64,000 bases of DNA, taken from the NCBI RefSeq assembly GCF_018327685.1, contig NZ_BNEL01000001.1, forward strand, positions 5,875,904-5,939,903. Reading direction: 5' to 3'. Shown here in pieces: positions 7,828-16,938 of the stretch (positions are counted from its first letter, which is position 1; the number at the start of each line of letters is the position of its first letter). Below the pieces are notes generated by a model. That model did not search any database and was not told the DNA's origin. It saw nothing but the letters and a program-made list of their open reading frames with translations. The translations under genes were made by a program, and so were the position numbers. This DNA comes from Streptomyces sp. TS71-3 (lineage in GTDB: Bacteria; Actinomycetota; Actinomycetes; Streptomycetales; Streptomycetaceae).

Positions 7828-8739
7828 TCAGGCGGAGCGCCGCGGTCGCCGGCCCCCGCTCTTCTTCGCCGCGGTCTTCTTCGCCGCCGCCTTCTTCGCG
7901 GTCTTGGCCGCGGCCTTCTTCCTCCTCTCGGGCATCTCGTGCACTGTCGCCTCCTCGCCCTCGCCTCGGGCGGTGCGGGCCTTCTCGACCGAGCTGCGCA
8001 GGGCGTCCATGAGGTCGACCACCTCGCTGGGCCGCTCCTCACGGGGCGCAGGCGGCGGCTCGACGCCTTCCTGCTTGGCCTCGATCAGCGTGGCCAGGGC
8101 CTCCGTGTACGCATCCGTGTAGCCGCTGACGTCGTCGCGGCCCATGCTCTCCAGCAGGTCGACGGCGGCGTCGACCTCGTCGTCGCGCATCTCCACCGGC
8201 GGGGGCGCCAGGCTGGAGGGGCTGCGTACCTCGTCGTCCCACTTCAGGCTCTGCAGGGCGATCGCGTCACCGACGACCCGCAGCATCCCCAGGCGTTCCC
8301 GGTTGTGCCAGGCGTATTTGGCGATGGCGACCCGGCTGGAGCGCTCCAGCGCACGCCGCAGGAGCACGTACGGCTTCTCGGCGGCCGGCGCGCTCGCTTG
8401 CAGGTAGTAACCGTCACCCATCCGGATGGCGTCGATCCGCTCCGCCGGCAGGAACGACACGATCTCGATGGCCTTCGCGGTCGGCAGCGGAAGATCGTCC
8501 AGTTCGTCGTCCGTGACCGGCACGACGTTGTCGCGGGTGATCTCGTACCCGCGGCCGATCTCCTCCGGCTCCAGAACCTTGCCGTCGAGCTCGCACACCT
8601 TCTGGTAGCGGATGCGGCCCTGGTCGGTCTCGTGGTACTGGTGCAGCTGGATGTTGTGTGTCTCGGTCGCGGCGATGACCCGGATCGGAATGGTCACCAG
8701 ACCGAACGAAATACTTCCGTTCCAAATGGGTCGGGGCAT
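7828..8739 (-). CDS. ku: non-homologous end joining protein Ku
   Basis: A 303-residue bacterial Ku. The ATG at 8739 gives MPRPIWNGSISFGLVTIPIRV, the canonical N-terminus; an upstream in-frame ATG would add unrelated residues. The central part carries the beta-barrel/ring region that encircles DNA ends (RIRYQKVCELDGKVLEPEEIGRGYE). The last 35 residues are a Lys/Ala repeat tail, as in actinomycete Ku proteins that use a basic tail for DNA binding. Ku recruits ligase LigD in bacterial end joining; no ligD is in the window. Streptomycetes often have several ku genes, some near chromosome ends. Confidence 0.95.
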   Translation of the reverse strand: MPRPIWNGSISFGLVTIPIRVIAATETHNIQLHQYHETDQGRIRYQKVCELDGKVLEPEEIGRGYEITRDNVVPVTDDELDDLPLPTAKAIEIVSFLPAERIDAIRMGDGYYLQASAPAAEKPYVLLRRALERSSRVAIAKYAWHNRERLGMLRVVGDAIALQSLKWDDEVRSPSSLAPPPVEMRDDEVDAAVDLLESMGRDDVSGYTDAYTEALATLIEAKQEGVEPPPAPREERPSEVVDLMDALRSSVEKARTARGEGEEATVHEMPERRKKAAAKTAKKAAAKKTAAKKSGGRRPRRSA

Positions 8740-9169
8740 GGCAAACCTCCCATAACACCCCGAGAGGATCAGCCTACCGCCCGCCCCGCCAGGCCCGCAG
8801 TCGGACGTGGGCCGACCCCATCCCGTGACCGGTGGGACACGAACACCGGAGAAACAGGTCCGCACCCGTTTGGCCCAACCCGTATCGACTTGCCACCGAT
8901 CCGTGCACCCGCGAATCCGCGCACCCACACTTCCGTGCCGCCGGGGAGCAGCGCGGAGTGGCGACGGCGGCGGTACGCAGTGGCAGTACGCGGTGGCAGG
9001 ACTGGAACCGCCGACCGTGGCGGCACCGCACGCCGATCGCCTCGGCTACCGTCCGCAGGGTGAGATTTCCTGTGCGGTGTGAACGTGACACGAGTGGCAC
9101 ACGTTGTGTGGGTTGGACCGGATCGGATCGGTTCACTCGCTCATTTGTTCACCAGCGCAAAGGACTGCC
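8740..9169. other. intergenic region between divergent ku and F420 oxidoreductase genes
   Basis: A 430-base region between two divergently oriented genes. I see no protein with recognisable features and no RNA gene. It must contain the promoters of both neighbours. Close to the right gene there is a loosely symmetric GTGACACGAGTGGCACAC stretch near 9086-9103, which might be a binding site, but it is weak. Confidence 0.5.
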
Positions 9170-10012
9170 ATGACCCACCCCCCGTTCCGCTTCGGCGTCA
9201 GCCTGTTCACTGTCGGTTCCCGGTCGGCATGGCGCGACCGCGCGCGCGAGGTGGAGGACCTCGGGTACGACGTGCTCCAGGTGGCCGACCACCTGGGCGT
9301 GGCGGCACCGTTCCCGGCGCTGGTGGCCGCGGCCGACGTGACGAGCATCCGGCTGGGCACGTTCGTGCTCAACGCCGGCATCACCAGCCCCGCCTACCTG
9401 GCCCGGGATGTCGCGGACGTGCACCGCCTCACCGACGGCCGCTTCGAGCTGGGGCTCGGCGCAGGTTACGTCCCGGCCGAGTTCGAGGCCGTGGGCCTGC
9501 CCTTCGGCACGGGCGGCGAGCGCCTTCGGAAGCTGCAGGAGAACCTGGCGGCGACGCGGGAGCTGCTCGCCGCGGAGGCGGACAACCCGGTGCCGCCCAT
9601 CATGCTGGCGGGCGCCGGCGAGCGCATGCTGCGCTTCGCCGCCCGCGAGGCCGACATCTTCAGCTTCTCCATCATGGCCGGGGTGACGGAGGGCGTGGCC
9701 CCGGAGGAAGCGCTCGCCCGCCGCGTCCAGGTGCTGCGGGAGGCCGCCGGCGACCGTTTCGACGACATCGAGCTGAACCTCTTCGTCGCGGCCGTGGGCG
9801 AGAGCACGCAGAAGGTCGACCTCTCGGTCATCCGCCAGGCCAGCGGCTTCGACGACGCGCAGCTCATGCAGTTGCCCGGCGTGCTGATCGGTTCGCCGCG
9901 TGAGATCGCGGACCGCCTGGTGCGGTACCGCGAGGAGTTCGGTCTCAACTACATCAGCGTTCTGGAGCCGCACATGGCGGCGTTCGCCGAGGTGATCAGG
10001 CTGCTGCGCTGA
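9170..10012 (+). CDS. F420-dependent LLM-class oxidoreductase
   Basis: A 280-residue TIM-barrel protein of the luciferase-like monooxygenase class. The ATG at 9170 (MTHPPFRFGVSLFTVGS) is the natural start; an upstream frame extension is basic and unconserved. Features are the first barrel strand RFGVSLF, then YDVLQVADHLG, IRLGTFVLNAG, and a Gly-rich FELGLGAGYVPAEFEAVGLPF segment near the cofactor pocket. The order matches the subgroup of F420-dependent oxidoreductases catalogued as TIGR03621. The substrate is unknown. It is monocistronic, followed by an opposing cupin remnant. Confidence 0.88.
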   Translation: MTHPPFRFGVSLFTVGSRSAWRDRAREVEDLGYDVLQVADHLGVAAPFPALVAAADVTSIRLGTFVLNAGITSPAYLARDVADVHRLTDGRFELGLGAGYVPAEFEAVGLPFGTGGERLRKLQENLAATRELLAAEADNPVPPIMLAGAGERMLRFAAREADIFSFSIMAGVTEGVAPEEALARRVQVLREAAGDRFDDIELNLFVAAVGESTQKVDLSVIRQASGFDDAQLMQLPGVLIGSPREIADRLVRYREEFGLNYISVLEPHMAAFAEVIRLLR

Positions 10013-10038
10013 CGCTCGGTGCGACGGTGGTGCCGTCG

Positions 10039-10543
10039 TCAGGGGGTGAGGGGCGGCCCCAGGGTGTCGATGCCGCAGGATCGGGCCGTCGCCGCGAGCG
10101 CTTCCGGGTCGGGGGCGGTTCGCCGGGCGGTGTGATGTCGCCGGACGAGGCGGGTGTTCCGTCCGCGAGCGCGAACCGCTCGAACCCCGCCGGTGTGTGC
10201 AGAGTGAGGTACCGGGCCTGCGGGCTGGTCACCACGAAGGCGTGCGGAAGCCCCCGGGGCAGGAGCGCGGCGGCGCCCGCTCCGGCCAGGTGCGACTCGC
10301 CGTCCACCTGGAGGCGCAGCTCGCCTTCCAGCACCAGGAACGTCTCCTCGTCGGCGTCATGCCGGTGCACGGGGCTGCCGAAGCCGCGCTCGGCCCGGTG
10401 CTCCAGGACGGCGCCGTGCCCGCCGCTCGCGTCCCTCCGATCCGGATACGGACCAGTGCTCCCAGAAACCGGACGGCCCCCTGGACCCCGGGCGGCAGGA
10501 GCGCCGGGACGCGCGGAACGCTGAGCCCTTTCCGGAAAGTCAC
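10039..10543 (-). pseudogene. cupin-domain protein, broken by two frameshifts
   Basis: Three adjacent minus-strand frames together spell one cupin protein. Frame 1 gives LSVPRVPALLPPG to VRFLGALVRIRIGG. Frame 2 gives VLEHRAERGFGSPVHRHDADEETFLVLEGELRL, with the metal-binding His-x-His and Glu of the cupin, to RGLPHAFVV. Frame 3 gives PDPEALAATARSCGIDTLGPPLTP and a stop at 10039, the usual C-terminus of this family. Joins fall near 10420-10450 and near 10140. The region 10039-10543 is 505 bases, not a multiple of three. It is either a decayed gene or an intact gene with sequencing errors. Confidence 0.75.
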
Positions 10544-10639
10544 CTTCAGATGAGATATCAGGTGATCCGCATGTGCCCACGACCGGGCTGGGGCGGGAGC
10601 CGTCGTGGCGGACACCCGGGAGTGCTCCACCCTCGCATG

Positions 10640-10650
10640 GTAACGTTAAC
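10640..10650. promoter_or_regulatory. LacI-type operator GTAACGTTAAC
   Basis: A palindromic core TAACGTTA, 20 bases before the start of the small gene that leads to manA. The same motif occurs in the porter-LacI intergenic region (13692-13702) and in variant form between the divergent operons at 26.8 kb. A CG-centred palindrome is typical of LacI/GalR-family operators. Confidence 0.7.
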
Positions 10651-10672
10651 AGCGGAGGGGTAGGAGGCTGTG

Positions 10673-10873
10673 ATGCGCGCTGAAGAGGTCGCCGGTGCGC
10701 CGACTCGCTCGTGGGCGATACGTCCCGAACTGCTCGGTTCGATGCGCCAGATGGCGGGTGTCGACCAGTTCGTCGTCACGGGTCGAGCCGCCGCAGCCGA
10801 GGAGGGGACGCTGCCCTTTCTGGAGGCCGGCGAGCGGGTGCGCTACGACATCGAGTTCACCTTCACGGCCTGA
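10673..10873 (+). CDS. small protein of unknown function, leader of the manA operon
   Basis: A 66-residue protein starting at ATG 10673 (GTG 10670 is an in-frame alternative), preceded by GGAGG-like sequence at 10654-10666. It ends with an acidic, strand-like segment (LEAGERVRYDIEFTFTA). I do not recognise the family and see no signal peptide or metal motif. The operator at 10640-10650 lies directly upstream and the isomerase gene starts 41 bases downstream, so it is probably co-transcribed with manA. Confidence that it is a real gene rests on the ribosome binding site and position. Confidence 0.55.
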   Translation: MRAEEVAGAPTRSWAIRPELLGSMRQMAGVDQFVVTGRAAAAEEGTLPFLEAGERVRYDIEFTFTA

Positions 10874-10914
10874 CTCCGAGGCATACCGCCCGACTCCGAG
10901 ACATGAGGAGGACC

Positions 10915-11985
10915 ATGTCGAGCCCGACGAGCAGCTCCCCCGATCCCGCGGTCTGCGACGGCCGCAGCCCGCTCCTGCTTCCGGCCAACCGGCCCGCGAG
11001 GCGCCCGTACCGGGGAGGCAGCGGCATCGCCCGGTTCCGCGGCATCTCCCTGCCCGATGACCGCCGCCCCGAGGACTTCCTCGCGTCCACCACGGAGGTG
11101 TTCGCCGGCGGGGGAGTGGGGCTCACGGTCCTGCCGGACGGGCGCACGCTCCGTTCGGCCGTCTCGGAGGATCCCGCGGCCTGGCTCGGACCCGAGCACG
11201 TCCGGCGGTTCGGTGCCGACACGAGACTGCTGGTGAAACTCCTGAGCACGGACGAGCGGCTGTTCGCCCACTACCATCCGGACGCCGCGTTCGCCCAGCG
11301 CCACCTCGGCCGGGACACCGGCAAGACGGAGGCGTGGATCATCCTGGACACGGCCGGTGGCGACGGTTACGCGTACATCGGTTTCACCGAGGGGGTCACC
11401 GAGTCCGAGGTCGCCGGATGGGTGGCCGGCCAGGACGTCGAGAGGATCCTCGGGGCGATGCGACGGGTCCCGCTGCGCCGCGGGGACACGCTGTTCGTCC
11501 CGGCCGGGACACCCCATGCGATCGGTCCGGGGGTGACGCTCGTCGAGCTCCAGGAACCGACCGATCTGTCCCTGCTGCTGGAGTACGGATCGTTCGGACT
11601 GTCACAGGACGACGCCTTCCTCGGACTCTCTCCGGAGACGGCCCTGGAGGGACTCGACCGGACCGCCGTGGACGATGCCGCTCTCGCCCGCCTGCTCAAT
11701 GCGGCAGAGCCGTTCCCCGGCCCGGACGAACCACTCCTGTCACGGAGCGCCGAACCGTATTTCCGGGCGTTCCGCAGGAGGGTCGACGGCACCGGGCAGG
11801 TGGCCCCGGGGTTCGGCGTGCTCGTCGTCGAGGAAGGCCAGGGCTGGCTCGAAAGCCGAGGGCAACGCCTTCCCCTGGCTGCCGGCACCTGCGCCCTGCT
11901 TCCGTACGGGGCGGGCGAGGTGACGCTCGGCGGGACACTGTCGGCGATCCACTGCGCTCCGCCGGCACCGGAGCGGGCAGGGTGA
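10915..11985 (+). CDS. manA: class I mannose-6-phosphate isomerase
   Basis: A 356-residue cupin-type phosphomannose isomerase, interconverting mannose 6-phosphate and fructose 6-phosphate with a zinc ion. The ATG at 10915 follows a clear GAGGAGGA site. Metal ligands are visible as H119-x-H121 (AHYHPD) and E139 (KTEAW), with a fourth ligand at H201 (PAGTPHAI). A second cupin domain closes the C-terminus (GVLVVEEGQGWLESRG). It is transcribed away from the cupin remnant and towards the sugar porter. The upstream operator suggests mannose-responsive control by one of the two LacI proteins. Confidence 0.88.
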   Translation: MSSPTSSSPDPAVCDGRSPLLLPANRPARRPYRGGSGIARFRGISLPDDRRPEDFLASTTEVFAGGGVGLTVLPDGRTLRSAVSEDPAAWLGPEHVRRFGADTRLLVKLLSTDERLFAHYHPDAAFAQRHLGRDTGKTEAWIILDTAGGDGYAYIGFTEGVTESEVAGWVAGQDVERILGAMRRVPLRRGDTLFVPAGTPHAIGPGVTLVELQEPTDLSLLLEYGSFGLSQDDAFLGLSPETALEGLDRTAVDDAALARLLNAAEPFPGPDEPLLSRSAEPYFRAFRRRVDGTGQVAPGFGVLVVEEGQGWLESRGQRLPLAAGTCALLPYGAGEVTLGGTLSAIHCAPPAPERAG

Positions 11986-12022
11986 TCGGGGCGCCGTGAG
12001 GCGCTGCCGCCTGTGTGCGGCG

Positions 12023-12056
12023 TCGGGGCCGTTGGGGAGTCGGGGCCGTTGGGGAG
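12023..12056. repeat. tandem 17-base direct repeat (two copies)
   Basis: Two identical copies of TCGGGGCCGTTGGGGAG in the convergent space after manA. No coding role is evident. Confidence 0.85.
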
Positions 12057-12146
12057 TCGCCCGGCATGAGGTGGTGGCCCCGTGCGGGGGTGCGGATGGA
12101 TCCGTCCGCTGACACGGCGCGCGGCCGGGCCTACGGGGTACCGGGA

Positions 12147-12184
12147 ATGCGGCCGGACCCGTGGTTTCCCAGATCCGGCCGCAT
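12147..12184. terminator. bidirectional hairpin terminator candidate
   Basis: A perfect 11-base stem (ATGCGGCCGGA with TCCGGCCGCAT) around a 16-base loop, placed between the convergent manA and porter genes. There is no long T-run, as is common in high-GC actinomycete terminators. Confidence 0.6.
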
Positions 12185-12228
12185 GCCCTCCCGGCGAGCG
12201 CCACGGCCCGACCGGCCGGGGCCCCTGC

Positions 12229-13626
12229 TCAGCGCCCGGTGGATGCCGATTCGAGCTGGAACTCGATTTCCTCCAGGCTCCGTTCCTTGGTCTCGGGCAG
12301 AATCCGCCAGAGCACGACGGCCCCGGCGATGGCGAACACGGAGAAGGCCCAGAACAGGCCCGTGGCACTGAGCGAGGAGATGACGGTCAGCACCACGAGC
12401 GAGATGGCCAGATCCAGGCCCCAGTGGGTGACGGTGCCGAAGGACTGCGCCTTGCCGCGCACGTTGTTGGGCAGGATCTCGCTGTTCACGAGCCAGATCG
12501 CGATGCCCAGGCTGGCCGCGAAGACACCTTCGTAGACGACGAGTCCGACGACGAGCAGGACGCCGACCGTCGGTGTGCGCGGCAGGAGATACAGCAACCC
12601 GATGGCGGCCAGGGTGGCCGCGACCACGACCGTGCCGCCGATCAGCAGCGGGCGCCGGCCGAGGCTGTCCACCAGGAGCAGCCCCAGCACGGTGAAGAGC
12701 AGGAACGCGCCGCCGATGCCGACCGAGGACAGGATCGCGGACGAGTCGCCGAACCCGGCCTGGGTGAGCATCGTCGGGGCGTAGTAGAGGATCGCGTTCA
12801 CGCCCGCGAGCTGGTTCGTGGCGGCGACCACCACGCCGATCACGATCCCCCTGCGAACACCGCGGGACCGGAACAGCGAACGGTACGTGACGGCCTTCGC
12901 CTGGCTGATCGCCTCGGTGATCGCGGAGATTTCCTCGTCGACCTCACCCGGCGTGCTCCGGATGCGGCCCAGCACCGCACGTGCGTCGTCGCCCCGGCCG
13001 ACCGCGGCCAGCCAGCGCGGACTCTCCGGAAGCGACAGCTGCCCCACCAGCATGACCAGCCCGGGTACGGCGGCCAGGCCGATCATCCAGCGCCACCCGT
13101 GGCTGTCGGCGAACGCGTAGCCGACGAGGTAGGAGACGAAGATCCCCAAGGCCACGAACAACTGGTTGAACGAGACCAGGCGCCCGCGGATCCGGGCCGG
13201 AGCCACCTCGGCGATGTACATCGGAACCACGAGGGACGCCGCCCCCACGGCGACGCCGAGGAGGAACCGCGAGGTGTAGATGAGCGGCAGCGACCCGACC
13301 ACCGAGCTGCCGAGCGCGCCCACGAGATACAGGGCGGCCACGCCGGCCAGGCCGGTGCGCCGGCCCAGGCGGTCGGTCACGGGGCCGGTTACCAGCACGC
13401 CCACGACGGCTCCGGCCAGCAGAATCGCGACGAACGCCTGCTGGGCGAACTCGCTGAGGTGGTATTCATCGGTGACATAGAGCAACGCCCCCGAGACGAT
13501 CCCGGTGTCGTAGCCGAAGAGCAGCCCTCCGAGCCCGGCGACGACCGACGCCCAGATGACGGCACCACGCCAGGGATTGGCTCCTTCGCTCTCCACTGTG
13601 ACTGCACTGGTCCTGTTCGTCGCCAT
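12229..13626 (-). CDS. MFS sugar:H+ symporter (sugar porter family)
   Basis: A 465-residue, 12-helix transporter beginning at ATG 13626. It has sugar-porter family signatures: GGLLFGYDTGIVSGAL in helix 1, DRLGRRTG after helix 2, RFLLGVAVGAASLVVPMYIAE around helix 4, PESPRWL before the central loop, DSLGRRPL in the second half and PETKERSLEEIE at the C-terminus. Members bring in hexoses or pentoses with protons. Position next to manA and LacI and under three operator copies suggests mannose or a related hexose. A longer start at 13761 is unlikely because it would run through the operators. Confidence 0.9.
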   Translation of the reverse strand: MATNRTSAVTVESEGANPWRGAVIWASVVAGLGGLLFGYDTGIVSGALLYVTDEYHLSEFAQQAFVAILLAGAVVGVLVTGPVTDRLGRRTGLAGVAALYLVGALGSSVVGSLPLIYTSRFLLGVAVGAASLVVPMYIAEVAPARIRGRLVSFNQLFVALGIFVSYLVGYAFADSHGWRWMIGLAAVPGLVMLVGQLSLPESPRWLAAVGRGDDARAVLGRIRSTPGEVDEEISAITEAISQAKAVTYRSLFRSRGVRRGIVIGVVVAATNQLAGVNAILYYAPTMLTQAGFGDSSAILSSVGIGGAFLLFTVLGLLLVDSLGRRPLLIGGTVVVAATLAAIGLLYLLPRTPTVGVLLVVGLVVYEGVFAASLGIAIWLVNSEILPNNVRGKAQSFGTVTHWGLDLAISLVVLTVISSLSATGLFWAFSVFAIAGAVVLWRILPETKERSLEEIEFQLESASTGR

Positions 13627-13665
13627 TGACGTCTCCCGACTCGACACGGGTCTCGATCTTGATGA

Positions 13666-13722
13666 GGTATCGTTACCACATGAGAGGTCGGGTAACGTTA
13701 ACACGCAGCGGTTATCGTTAAC
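13666..13722. promoter_or_regulatory. cluster of three LacI-type operators
   Basis: Three related sites: GGTATCGTTACC at 13666-13677, GTAACGTTAAC at 13692-13702 and GTTATCGTTAAC at 13711-13722. They lie 40-100 bases upstream of the porter start and 115-170 bases upstream of the divergent LacI gene. Spacings of 26 and 19 bases put them on nearby faces of the helix. They match the sites at 10640 and 26790-26849. Confidence 0.75.
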
Positions 13723-13836
13723 AGGGCCCGAATTCGGAAGGTGAGGACGGGACTGGGCCATCGGCTCATCCCCCAGGGAGCCAGGTCATCCTTTGCGTGG
13801 CCATAAACTGGGACGACCCGACCGAAGGGATGGACG

Positions 13837-14868
13837 ATGGCCACGCTCGCTGAGGTCGCGGCCCGCGCTGGTCTGTCCGTCATGACGGCTTCGCGTGTGC
13901 TCTCCGGGCGCGGGTACGTGTCGGACGCCTCCCGTGAGGCGGTGCTCCAGGCCGCCAAGGAGCTGGACTACGTTCCGAACGAGGTCGCGCGGAGCCTGCG
14001 GCGCAAGCGCAGCAGGCTGGTCGCCCTCATCGTCTCCGACATCGAGAACGGCTACTTCGCGGCCATCGCCAGGGCCGCCGAGAGCGCCCTCGCCCCGCAC
14101 GGCTATCGCCTGATGGTGGGCAACAGCGACGAGGACGCGCAGCTCGAGCGCGAACTGCTGCGCGGGGTGCTGGAGATGCGGGCCGACGCCCTTCTGATCA
14201 CGCCGACACCGGAGAACGGGGACCTCATCGAGCGTGTCCGGGACGGCGGACTGCCGACGGTCCAGATCGACCGCGCGGTACCCGGGCTGGCGTGTTCGAG
14301 CATCCTGCTGGACAACGAGTCGGCGGCGGCCGCGGCGATCGAGCACCTCCACGCGCGCGGGCACCGCAGGATCGCCGTGATCAGCGGGCCCCAGGAGATC
14401 ACGACCGGTGCCGAACGAAGCCGGGGCGCGCTCGACCGGGGGCGGAGCCTCGGCGCCGACGTGAAGGCCGTCGCCGCGTCCTCGTTCCTGCGTTCCGATT
14501 CGCTAAACGCCGTCGACGAGGCGCTGCGGTGGGGTCCGACGGCGGTGATGGCCGGCAACAACCTCATCCTGGAGGCGTGCCTGACCGTCTTCACCGAGCG
14601 GAACATCTCGGTACCCGAGGACCTCTCTCTCGTCGGTTTCGACGACCTGCCCTGGATGGAGTGGGTCAAGCCGTCCATCACGACGCTCAGGCAGCCGATC
14701 AGGACCATGACCCAGGCCGCGGTCGACCACCTCCTCAAGGCGCTGGACTCGCGCGATCCCGCTCAGATGCCGGCACCCGTGACCGACCGCTTCCCGGCGG
14801 AACTCGTCGAGCGCCGCTCGGTACGTGCACTGGGCGATGCCGGTGGAGGAGACGGCCCGGCCGGCTGA
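13837..14868 (+). CDS. LacI-family transcriptional regulator (mannose locus 1)
   Basis: A 343-residue protein. Residues 2-21 form the LacI helix-turn-helix (ATLAEVAARAGLSVMTASRV), followed by the hinge helix VPNEVARSLRRKR near residue 50. The rest is a periplasmic-binding-protein-like effector domain (VALIVSDIENGYFAAIARAAE onward, with VGFDDLPWMEWVKPSITTLRQP near the end). It is divergent from the sugar porter, and the three operators between them suggest that it represses the porter, itself and perhaps manA. The inducer is probably mannose or its phosphate, inferred from neighbours. Confidence 0.9.
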   Translation: MATLAEVAARAGLSVMTASRVLSGRGYVSDASREAVLQAAKELDYVPNEVARSLRRKRSRLVALIVSDIENGYFAAIARAAESALAPHGYRLMVGNSDEDAQLERELLRGVLEMRADALLITPTPENGDLIERVRDGGLPTVQIDRAVPGLACSSILLDNESAAAAAIEHLHARGHRRIAVISGPQEITTGAERSRGALDRGRSLGADVKAVAASSFLRSDSLNAVDEALRWGPTAVMAGNNLILEACLTVFTERNISVPEDLSLVGFDDLPWMEWVKPSITTLRQPIRTMTQAAVDHLLKALDSRDPAQMPAPVTDRFPAELVERRSVRALGDAGGGDGPAG

Positions 14869-15145
14869 CCGTCCCGGCTGCGGCACGCCTGATCCGGATC
14901 CTCCCGGGCCGACTGGCGAGCCCTGCCAGGCGCCCCCCTGACGCCGGCAGGTTCGATACCGGAGGAGCGCGGGCCGACGCCTTGCCGATGAGCCGAGGCC
15001 GGTAAACCTGACGGCACGTCGTTGTCGCGAGGATCACATTCCCCATGGGGGTTGAGCCGACCGCCGGTCGCCTTCGTACCCGAGAGCGCACTCAGCACCT
15101 GACATCCGGTCACTTGCTGACTACGTCTCCCGGAGGAACCTCGCT

Positions 15146-15646
15146 GTGTCCCACTCAGCCAGAATCCGCCACACCCCCACCCTTGCGGCCGGCGCCGCCG
15201 TGCTCGGCCTCGCCGCGCTCGCCTTCGCCGGCCCCGCGCAGGCGGCGACCGCCGCATCGACCGGTGTGGCCCGCACCGCGCACTCCACGGTGAGCCTGCC
15301 GGGGGCCCGCGTCCTCGCTTCCGACGCGTCGGTCAACCTCGGCCTCACCACCCGGCAGGCCCAGGCCGTACAGCGCTGGCTCGCGAGCGCCTACAGCTAC
15401 AAGGGCGCGATCGACGGGCAGTTGGGAGCCGACAGCTGGATGGCCCTGCAGCGCGAGCTGCAGACGTTCGGGGTGTACAGCGGCCCCATCGACGGAGTCG
15501 TCGATTCCGACACGCTGTCGGCGCTGCAACAGCTCCTCACGGCCATCGCCGGCTACCGGGGCGCGATCGACGGAACCGACACCCCGGAGACCGAGGCCGC
15601 GTTCGCGCGCTACGCCGAGGCACTCATCGAGGACGACGGCGTGTGA
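15146..15646 (+). CDS. secreted peptidoglycan-binding-like protein
   Basis: A 166-residue exported protein starting at GTG 15146 after GGAGGAACC. The N-terminal 33 residues form a Sec signal peptide ending FAGPAQA. The mature part has two repeats (YSYKGAIDGQLGADSWMALQRELQ and VYSGPIDGVVDSDTLSALQQLL) plus a third partial (AGYRGAIDGTDTPETEAAF). These look like the helical repeats of peptidoglycan-binding domain 1, without a catalytic domain. It probably attaches to or remodels the cell wall. It stands alone with a 277-base upstream space. Confidence 0.8.
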   Translation: MSHSARIRHTPTLAAGAAVLGLAALAFAGPAQAATAASTGVARTAHSTVSLPGARVLASDASVNLGLTTRQAQAVQRWLASAYSYKGAIDGQLGADSWMALQRELQTFGVYSGPIDGVVDSDTLSALQQLLTAIAGYRGAIDGTDTPETEAAFARYAEALIEDDGV

Positions 15647-15816
15647 CATCTGGTCGGGCTGACGCGGGGCCGCCCCGCGACAGCCCGACCGGGCAGCGCG
15701 AACGCGGCGTACGACGTCCCTTCCGGCACCCGTCGCCGTACCTGCCGCTACCTTTCTACGCCGCACCCGCCACACCCTCCCCGGCCACGACGTCCGCTCC
15801 GACACCGTGGACCGCC

Positions 15817-16165
15817 CGGAGGCGAATGCTCCGCAGACCCCCGCGACCAGGACCGCGGCGAGAACGACGACGGCCCTAGCTGAGACATGGAGCAGGGCCG
15901 CGGCCACCGCGGCGCCCCCGAGCATCGCCGTGATCGATCCGAGCCGGCGGTGGACCTTCGCTCCCCGTCCCCCGCCGAGGGCGCTGTCGGCGGTCAGCCC
16001 GGTGAGGGTCAACGTCAGTACGGAGGTGTTGGGGTCGCGTACGCCGAAATGGCGGACCGTGCTGTTCTGGAGCCCTGCCGCCAGAGCGAGGAGCGCGATC
16101 GGCACGTACGCGCCGGGACCGCCGGTGTGCGCGGCGCGCTGCGAGCCCGGCCCGTCGGGCGTCAT
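15817..16165 (-). pseudogene. DUF1275 (YoaK-like) membrane protein, C-terminal fragment
   Basis: The minus strand reads IALLALAAGLQNSTVRHFGV, then a TLTLTGLTADSAL segment and two hydrophobic stretches, which is the second half of DUF1275 membrane proteins. The N-terminal half, including the first membrane segments, is absent, and the fragment runs past its usual end without a stop. Its 5' boundary falls within about 25 bases of the boundary of the truncated LysR gene on the other strand. Confidence 0.65.
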
Positions 16166-16189
16166 GGGACCGCTGCCGCCGACCAGCTG

Positions 16190-16714
16190 CGTCAGTCCTC
16201 CGCCGGGTCCGCGGGCAACCTCCAGGCCGTCCTGGACGGTTCGCTGGACCTCGCCCTGACGGTCGGTGGCCGGCGACCGCCCGACGGGATCGTGCTGCGG
16301 CCCCTGGTCGACGAACCGCTCGCGTTCCTCTGCCGGGCGGACCATCCGCTGGCCGGGCGCTCCCTGATCACCCTGGCGGATCTGTCGGGCACGCCGATCC
16401 TGCGCTTCCCGCCCGGCTGGGGAACGCGGGACACCGTGGACCGGGTGCTCGGCCCGGTGGACTCCGCCACCGAGATCGCCGGCTACACGCTCATGGTCAA
16501 GCTCATCCGTGCCGGCTTCGGCGCGACGCTGATGCCCGCATCGGCCGTGGCCGGCGCCGCCGGCGTGTGCGTGATTCCCCTCGACGCACCGGAACTGACC
16601 TGGCACCTCTCCGCGGCCGTCAGCACCCGCCGCCGCCCCACGGCGGCCACCGAAGCCCTCCTCGGAGCACTCATCACCGCCGCGGACGACGTCACCGGCC
16701 CACGCAACGCCTGA
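16190..16714 (+). pseudogene. LysR-family regulator, C-terminal fragment
   Basis: The plus strand encodes about 175 residues of a LysR effector-binding domain: LQAVLDGSLDLALTVGG, then PLVDEPLAFLCRADHPLAG, then VKLIRAGFGATLMPASAV, ending at a normal stop. The N-terminal helix-turn-helix and the first third of the effector domain are missing. The open frame continues leftward into DNA that belongs to the opposing DUF1275 fragment, so there is no proper start. A functional regulator is not possible. Confidence 0.7.
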
Positions 16715-16938
16715 TCGCCTGATCCGGTCGAGGACCGGGCCCACCGTCCGCATCACCCCTCCGGGCGCGCATGCCGTCTGTCGCACGAAGAGGTTGGATC
16801 CGGTCCGAAAGGTGGTCAATCGTCCCCCGGAGGGGGTTGGCTGGGAGACGCGGAGAGCGAGGCGTGGACGGGACACGGCTGCCGGGCTGCGCGCGTCGGA
16901 TCGTCGTGTCCCCTGTGGATCGTCGTCGAGGAGGTCTC

